Shown here: one piece after another, positions 5,190 through 9,069 of the stretch
Position numbering within the stretch: position 1 is the first letter of the stretch
Layout of the letters: each line of letters opens with the position of its first letter
From: JBBREP01 sp036501845
Lineage (GTDB): Bacteria; Actinomycetota; Acidimicrobiia; IMCC26256; PALSA-610
Assembly: GCA_036501845.1 (NCBI GenBank)
Contig: DASXZO010000104.1
Location: 1 to 9,069, forward strand
Direction: 5' to 3'
DNA: 9,069 nucleotides
Program-made: the position numbers and the translations under genes
Notes under the pieces: generated by a model
Seen by the model: only the letters and a program-made list of their open reading frames with translations
Databases searched by the model: none
Told to the model about the DNA's origin: nothing

Positions 5190-6221
5190 ATGAAGATCGG
5201 CATGCTCACTGGGGGCGGCGACTGCCCTGGGCTCAACGCGGTGATCCGCGGGGTCGTGCGGCTCGGCGAGACGGAGCACGGCGACACGTTCATCGGTTAC
5301 CGCCACGGCTGGCGCGGCGTGATGACCGGCGAGTCGATCGAGCTCTCGGTGCGGTCGACGCGCGGCATCCTTGGTCGCGGTGGCACGATCCTCGGCACGT
5401 CGCGCACGAATCCGTTCCAGGACGGCGGCGAAGGCGCGGAAGTGTTCGCCACGCTCGAGCGTGACGGCGTCGACGCGCTCGTCGCGATCGGTGGCGACGA
5501 CACGCTCGGTGTGGCAGCCAAGCTCGGTGAGCTGGGCGCGCACGTGGTGGGTGTGCCGAAGACGATCGACAACGACCTCTCCGGCACCGACTTCACGTTC
5601 GGGTTCCACACCGCGGTGCAGGTGGCATGCGACGCGATCGACCGTCTCTACACCACTGCGGAGAGCCACGACCGTGTGATGATCGTGGAGGTGATGGGGC
5701 GCCACGCCGGGTGGATCGCCACGTATGCCGGCATGGCTGGAGGTGCGCACCTCATCCTGGTACCGGAAGAGCCGTTCGACATCCAGGACGTGTGCGCGTC
5801 GCTCGAGCAACGTCACGGTCGCGGCGGCGAGTTCTCGATCGTGGTGGTCGCCGAGGGCGCGACGCCGAAGGAAGGCTCGCTCACACTGCAGGCGCAGGGG
5901 ATCGACGCGTTCGGTCACGTGCGACTCGGCGGTGTGGGTGCGGCGCTGGCCGAACAGATCGAGCAACGCACCGGATACGAGACGCGTGTGACGATCCTCG
6001 GCCACGTGCTGCGCGGCGGCACGCCCACCGCGTACGACCGCGTGATCGCCACCCGCTTCGGTCTCGCCGCGATCCAGGCCGTGCACGACGGCGACTTCGC
6101 CATGATGGTGGCGCTGCACGGCACCGAGGTGGTGCGCATACCGATCGCCGAGGGCGTGGCGTCGTCGAAAACCGTCGACCCGAAGCTGCTGGCCGAGGCA
6201 AGGGTGTTCTTCGGCAACTAG
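5190..6221 (+). CDS. pfp: 6-phosphofructokinase, predicted pyrophosphate-dependent
   Basis: The 343-residue enzyme phosphorylates fructose 6-phosphate to fructose 1,6-bisphosphate in the cytoplasm. TGGGDCPGLNA (residues 7-17), TSRTNPF (70-76), GGDDTLG (101-107), PKTIDNDL (123-130), EVMGRHAGW (167-175), EGA (222-224) and GHVLRGGTPTAYDR (271-284) are the PfkA-superfamily motifs in order. Numbering coincides with E. coli PfkA at key sites. Position 104 is Asp and 124 is Lys, where ATP enzymes usually have Gly at both; this pair is the known signature of pyrophosphate-using enzymes, as in the Amycolatopsis methanolica type. Asp103, Asp127 and Asp129 of the catalytic core are present. A pyrophosphate enzyme would run reversibly and serve both glycolysis and gluconeogenesis. 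It starts at ATG 5190 with a strong Shine-Dalgarno and leads a four-gene run. Family certain; phosphoryl donor inferred from two residues. The name pfkA is the alternative. Confidence 0.92.
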   Translation: MKIGMLTGGGDCPGLNAVIRGVVRLGETEHGDTFIGYRHGWRGVMTGESIELSVRSTRGILGRGGTILGTSRTNPFQDGGEGAEVFATLERDGVDALVAIGGDDTLGVAAKLGELGAHVVGVPKTIDNDLSGTDFTFGFHTAVQVACDAIDRLYTTAESHDRVMIVEVMGRHAGWIATYAGMAGGAHLILVPEEPFDIQDVCASLEQRHGRGGEFSIVVVAEGATPKEGSLTLQAQGIDAFGHVRLGGVGAALAEQIEQRTGYETRVTILGHVLRGGTPTAYDRVIATRFGLAAIQAVHDGDFAMMVALHGTEVVRIPIAEGVASSKTVDPKLLAEARVFFGN

Positions 6222-6240
6222 CAATTAGGGTGCCGAGCCG

Positions 6241-7119
6241 ATGTCGAAGGTGCTCGACGAGCTCGTCACCCTGCTCGAGCTCGAACCGCTCGAGACCAAC
6301 CTGTTCCGTGGTCTGAGCCCCGACGAGTCGCGCCAGCGCGTGTTCGGCGGCCAGGTGGCTGCGCAGGCGCTGATCGCCGCGGGCCGCACCGTCGAGCCCG
6401 ATCGGCGCGTGCACTCGTTGCACGCCTACTTCCTTCGTCCCGGCGATCCGACGATCCCGATCATCTACGACGTCGACCGCATTCGCGACGGCCATTCGTT
6501 CACCACGCGGCGGGTGGTCGCGATCCAGCACGGGAACGCCATCTTCAACCTCGCCGCGAGCTTCCAGATCGAAGAGCGCGGCCCGGAGCACCAGTACGAG
6601 ATGCCGAAGGTGCCCGAACCCGGGGAGCTCCCCACGTTCCTCGAACTGCTCACGCCCTACAAGGAGCGGTTCACGCCCGAGGTGTGGGGTTGGCTCGAAC
6701 GTGAGCGCCCGGTGGAGACCCGCTCGTGCGAGCCGCCACGCTGGATCGACGCCTCGGTCGGCACCGGCGAGCAACACGTGTGGTTCAAGGCGAACGGCAA
6801 GCTCGATGACGACCCGCTCTTGCACGCATGCATCGTGGCCTACGCGTCCGACCTCACGTTGCTCGACACAGCGGTGGCGCCGCACCAGATCGACTACACC
6901 GACGAGTCGTTCCAGGTTGCGTCGCTCGACCATGCGATGTGGTTTCACCGCCCGCTGCGGGTCGACGAATGGGTGCTCTACCACCAGAAGTCGCCGTCGG
7001 CCTCGGGTGCGCGCGGTCTCGCCGAAGGCTTCATCTACTCGCGTGACGGTCGCTTGTGCGTCACCGTGATCCAAGAAGGGCTCATGCGCCCGCGGCCCAC
7101 GCCGCGCGCCGCGAGCTGA
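6241..7119 (+). CDS. tesB: Acyl-CoA thioesterase II (TesB family)
   Basis: The 292-residue double-hotdog enzyme hydrolyses acyl-CoA to free fatty acid and CoA in the cytoplasm. RVFGGQVAAQALIAA (residues 33-47), the VHSLHAYFLRPGD strand (57-69), SFTTRRVVAIQHG and NLAASFQ open the first hotdog domain. LTLLDT, then ASLDHAMWFHRP (227-238) and VTVIQEGLMR (274-283), mark the second. Asp204, Ser228 and Gln278 fall at the positions of the E. coli catalytic Asp204-Thr228-Gln278 network, with Ser replacing Thr conservatively. Length matches the family (about 286). ATG 6241 follows the phosphofructokinase stop by 19 bases, with AGGG ten bases upstream as a weak, slightly distant ribosome site. Natural chain-length preference cannot be read; context suggests general acyl-CoA turnover. 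Confidence 0.94.
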   Translation: MSKVLDELVTLLELEPLETNLFRGLSPDESRQRVFGGQVAAQALIAAGRTVEPDRRVHSLHAYFLRPGDPTIPIIYDVDRIRDGHSFTTRRVVAIQHGNAIFNLAASFQIEERGPEHQYEMPKVPEPGELPTFLELLTPYKERFTPEVWGWLERERPVETRSCEPPRWIDASVGTGEQHVWFKANGKLDDDPLLHACIVAYASDLTLLDTAVAPHQIDYTDESFQVASLDHAMWFHRPLRVDEWVLYHQKSPSASGARGLAEGFIYSRDGRLCVTVIQEGLMRPRPTPRAAS

Positions 7120-7125
7120 TTGCCG

Positions 7126-8127
7126 ATGCCCGTCGACCTGCGTTCCGATACCGTCACGAGCCCCACGGCGGCAATGCGCGCCGCGATGGCCGAGGCCGAG
7201 GTGGGCGACGACCTTTCCGGTGAGGACCCCACGGTCAACCGGCTGCAGTCGCTTGCGGCCGCGTTGCTGGGCACCGAAGCCGCGCTCTACGTGCCCACAG
7301 GTGTGATGGCGAACCAGCTCGCGATCCGCGCGCACACGCGTCCGGGCACCGAGGTCGTGTGTGCGCCGCGCGCGCATGTGTACGCCTACGAGGACGGCGG
7401 AGCGGCGCGCAACGCAGGAGTGCAGATGCGCCCGATCGACCAGTGGTCGCAGCTTGCGCACGCAATCGAGGGCGCGCACCACCATCTGCCCGCCGTCTCG
7501 CTCGTGAGCATCGAGAACACCTATATGCCCGAGCAGGGTCGTCCGCTCGCGGCGTCGGAGGTGCAGACCATCGTCGACACCGCGCACCGCTACGGCGTGC
7601 CGGTGCATTGCGACGGTGCGCGCATCTGGAACGCGTCGATCGCGCTCGGCGTGTCGCCGTCGGCGCTGATCGGTGACTGCGACAGCGTGATGTTCTGCCT
7701 GAGCAAGGGTCTGAGCGCGCCGATCGGATCGGTGCTCTGCGGTTCCGTCGACTTCATCGATGCGGCCCGCGCCGACAAGCACCGCCTCGGTGGTGGCTGG
7801 CGCCAGGCTGGGATCGTGGCCGCGGCGGGGGTCGTGGCGCTCGAGACCATGGTGGACCGCCTCGCCGACGATCACAGCCGCGCCCACCGTTTCGCCACTG
7901 CCGTTGCGTCGCACTGGCCCGCGGCGCTCGATGCCGACACGGTGCGCACGAACATCGTGTGTGGCGATCTACGCGAGCTTCCCGACGGCATCGTGGCCCG
8001 GCTCGCCGATCATCAGGTGCTCTGCGGCACGATCGACCCCGTCACCGTGCGGTGGGCCTTCCACAAGGACGTCGACGACACCGGCCTCGAGCGTGCACTC
8101 GGCGCGCTCGACGCGATCGCCGAATAG
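7126..8127 (+). CDS. ltaE: Low-specificity L-threonine aldolase
   Basis: The 333-residue PLP fold-type I enzyme cleaves L-threonine and L-allo-threonine to glycine and acetaldehyde. DLRSDTVTSPT (residues 4-14), EVGDDLSGEDPTVNRL (25-40), RAHVYAYEDGG (82-92, with the catalytic-type His84), ENTYMPEQGR (130-139) and HCDGARIWNA (161-170) are all family hallmarks. The Schiff-base lysine is Lys194 in LSKGLSAPIGSVL, and LGGGWRQAG (221-229) is the phosphate-contacting loop, with Trp where Met is common. Length is typical (about 333-345). A TTG at 7120 directly after the tesB stop is in frame, but ATG 7126 begins at the usual position just before DLRSDT, so it is chosen. The six-base gap to tesB indicates one transcript. 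Structurally similar beta-eliminating lyases are an alternative, but the motif set fits threonine aldolase better. Confidence 0.93.
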   Translation: MPVDLRSDTVTSPTAAMRAAMAEAEVGDDLSGEDPTVNRLQSLAAALLGTEAALYVPTGVMANQLAIRAHTRPGTEVVCAPRAHVYAYEDGGAARNAGVQMRPIDQWSQLAHAIEGAHHHLPAVSLVSIENTYMPEQGRPLAASEVQTIVDTAHRYGVPVHCDGARIWNASIALGVSPSALIGDCDSVMFCLSKGLSAPIGSVLCGSVDFIDAARADKHRLGGGWRQAGIVAAAGVVALETMVDRLADDHSRAHRFATAVASHWPAALDADTVRTNIVCGDLRELPDGIVARLADHQVLCGTIDPVTVRWAFHKDVDDTGLERALGALDAIAE

Positions 8128-8130
8128 GAG
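8126..8130 (+). promoter_or_regulatory. Ribosome binding site of the short-chain dehydrogenase gene
   Basis: AGGAG overlaps the threonine aldolase stop (TAG 8125-8127) and lies six bases before ATG 8137. Termination and initiation signals are interleaved, which supports co-translation and fixes the downstream start. Confidence 0.75.
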
Positions 8131-8136
8131 TTTCTC

Positions 8137-8940
8137 ATGCGTGTGCTCGTCACCGGATGCTCGACTGGGATCGGCCGAGCCACGGCCACCGAACTCGCGA
8201 CGCGCGGCCACAGCGTGGTGGCGACCGCGCGCAAGCCCGCCACGCTCGCCGATCTCGACGTGGCCGATCGCATCGCGCTCGACGTCGACAGCGACGACTC
8301 GGTCGCGGCCGCGCTTGCAGCTGCGGGCGAGCTCGACGCACTCGTGAACAACGCCGGCTTCGGCGTGGGTGGTCCGGTGGAGAAGGTGCCGCTCGCCGAA
8401 GTGCGCCGCATGTTCGAGACCAACTTCTTCGGCGCGGTGCGCATGATGCAGGCCGTGATGCCCGGATGGCGCGAGCGGGGGAGCGGCACGATCGTGAACG
8501 TGACGTCGGTGTCGGGCGTGGTCGCGGCGCCGCTCAGCGGCTTCTACTCGGCGACGAAATTCGCGCTCGAAGCCGTCACCGAAGCGGCGCGTATCGAGCT
8601 CGGCCATTACGGCGTGCGCGTGCTGTCGGTGCAGCCCGGCTACATCGAGACGGCGTTCGGCGCCAACACCACGAACTACGGCGAGGACGAGCCGCCCTAC
8701 GACGAGCTCGCGAAGCTCTGGACCGAAGCCGAGAACACACTCGCGATGACGGGCGGCAACGGCGAGCGCCAGCAGGCCGACATGGTGGCGCGTGTGATTG
8801 CCGACGCGGTGGAGAGCAACGAGTCGAAGCGCCACTGGCCCGCCGGCACCGACGCCGAAATGATCGTGGGCACCCGCGAGACCACTCCTTACGACCAGTT
8901 CGAAGCCGCAATGCGAGCCATGCTCAACCTCGACTGGTAA
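8137..8940 (+). CDS. Classical short-chain dehydrogenase/reductase (SDR family)
   Basis: The 267-residue NAD(P)-dependent oxidoreductase has a complete classical SDR motif set. The nucleotide-binding TGCSTGIG is at residues 6-13, NNAG at 71-74 and the structural Asn in ETNFFG near 96. The catalytic Ser124, Tyr137 and Lys141 lie in NVTSVSG and FYSATK, and QPGYIETAF (166-174) follows. Arg32 after the second strand (ATARKP) favours NADPH, by family knowledge. The product resembles the oxidoreductases with an extended C-terminal substrate region (Glu/Asp-rich, residues 180-215). Substrate cannot be inferred; steroid, retinol-like or general carbonyl compounds are all possible. ATG 8137 is supported by a good ribosome site. 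It is the last gene of the four-gene run and is followed by a long hairpin. Confidence 0.92.
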   Translation: MRVLVTGCSTGIGRATATELATRGHSVVATARKPATLADLDVADRIALDVDSDDSVAAALAAAGELDALVNNAGFGVGGPVEKVPLAEVRRMFETNFFGAVRMMQAVMPGWRERGSGTIVNVTSVSGVVAAPLSGFYSATKFALEAVTEAARIELGHYGVRVLSVQPGYIETAFGANTTNYGEDEPPYDELAKLWTEAENTLAMTGGNGERQQADMVARVIADAVESNESKRHWPAGTDAEMIVGTRETTPYDQFEAAMRAMLNLDW

Positions 8941-8955
8941 CCCCGGCGGTGGTAG

Positions 8956-8985
8956 GTGCTTTCTCACGCATGCGTGAGAAACCAC
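8956..8985. terminator. Long palindromic hairpin, likely bidirectional terminator
   Basis: Bases 8960-8981 form a perfect 22-bp palindrome with the half-arm TTTCTCACGCA. After one C-C mismatch (8959/8982) the pairing continues through GTG/CAC to 8956-8985. It lies 19 bases after the dehydrogenase stop and 20 bases from the stop of the converging minus-strand gene, the expected spot for a shared terminator. There is no T-tract on either side, so it would be the T-less hairpin type common in high-GC actinobacteria. Because the symmetry is perfect with no spacer, a protein-binding site is the main alternative. Confidence 0.6.
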
Positions 8986-9001
8986 AGACCACGCAGCCCG
9001 T

Positions 9002-9069
9002 TCACGTGATCGTGATCGGGACGGGCGCCGGTGCGACGAGTCCGGGCTCGGCTCCGCCTTCGACCACGA
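9002..9069 (-). CDS. C-terminal end of a converging minus-strand gene (partial, product unknown)
   Basis: Read on the minus strand, bases 9067 to 9005 translate without interruption as VVEGGAEPGLVAPAPV then PITIT, ending at TGA (9004-9002). Nearly every third position is G or C, like the real genes here, and the Pro/Ala-rich tail is typical of high-GC protein ends. The coding region would continue beyond the right edge. Only about 21 residues are visible, too few for family assignment. Placement of the hairpin midway between this stop and the dehydrogenase stop supports a convergent gene pair. On the + strand the same bases show no convincing start. Confidence 0.5.
   Translation of the reverse strand, partial: VVEGGAEPGLVAPAPVPITIT

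Noticed and set aside
5881..7914. Very long minus-strand open frame (677 codons) antisense to pfp, tesB and ltaE
   Set aside because: It is a mirror of strongly G/C-biased codons on the other strand. Its translation is His/Arg/Asp-rich with no motifs, while the + strand carries three complete enzyme families.
7969..8985. Minus-strand open frame of 338 codons opposite the SDR gene
   Set aside because: The + strand shows a full SDR motif set. The antisense frame is His/Arg/Val-rich, lacks recognisable domains, and its start lies inside the terminator palindrome.
1..9069. CRISPR arrays, insertion sequences, tRNA or rRNA genes, phage or defence genes
   Set aside because: No repeat-spacer pattern, transposase motif, tRNA-like cloverleaf or defence domain was seen; every region is accounted for by ordinary genes or short gaps.

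Overview
The window is a compact, high-GC bacterial chromosomal segment with strong G/C bias at third codon positions. It holds ordinary housekeeping and metabolic genes. GTG starts, an apparently leaderless regulator promoter and an actinobacterial-type pyrophosphate-style phosphofructokinase suggest an actinomycete. An uncultured Acidimicrobiia-like lineage is possible, but that is an impression and not a demonstrated assignment. I see no mobile element, CRISPR array, tRNA or rRNA, and no stretch over 300 bases without a gene. The longest non-coding stretch, about 170 bases, lies between the TetR gene and the small gene at 1921.

Layout. The window opens inside an AlaC-like aminotransferase gene (+, 1-1158). 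It faces a TetR-family regulator (-, 1165-1749) tail to tail. A perfect-armed inverted repeat, CTTGACC-ggct-GGTCAAG, sits on the regulator's likely -35 element, which points to autorepression and shortens the regulator to a GTG start at 1749. Next come three close + strand genes: an unrecognised 91-residue protein carrying a 3 x 15-bp tandem repeat, a PlsC-type acyltransferase, and a P-loop kinase-like ORF that looks cut at both ends. That ORF stops exactly one base before the glycerol kinase gene ends on the other strand.

On the minus strand, a small PH-like protein (4739-5149) overlaps glycerol kinase (3249-4742) by ATGA, so the two are probably co-translated. Divergent from them, a four-gene + strand run follows with 5-19-base gaps: a 6-phosphofructokinase with the Asp104/Lys124 signature of pyrophosphate-dependent enzymes, TesB-type acyl-CoA thioesterase II, low-specificity L-threonine aldolase, and a classical short-chain dehydrogenase. 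A long hairpin lies between this run and the C-terminal end of a converging minus-strand gene at the window's right edge, and probably terminates both.

Functionally the neighbourhood touches central carbon flow (phosphofructokinase, glycerol kinase), glycerolipid and acyl-CoA metabolism (PlsC, TesB, glycerol kinase) and amino-acid interconversion (AlaC, LtaE). I find no convincing undescribed multi-gene system. The items most worth a second look are the TetR operator-promoter, the truncated kinase remnant at a zero-gap convergent junction, the PH-like/glycerol kinase coupling, the glycerol kinase regulatory loop, and the phosphofructokinase phosphoryl-donor signature.
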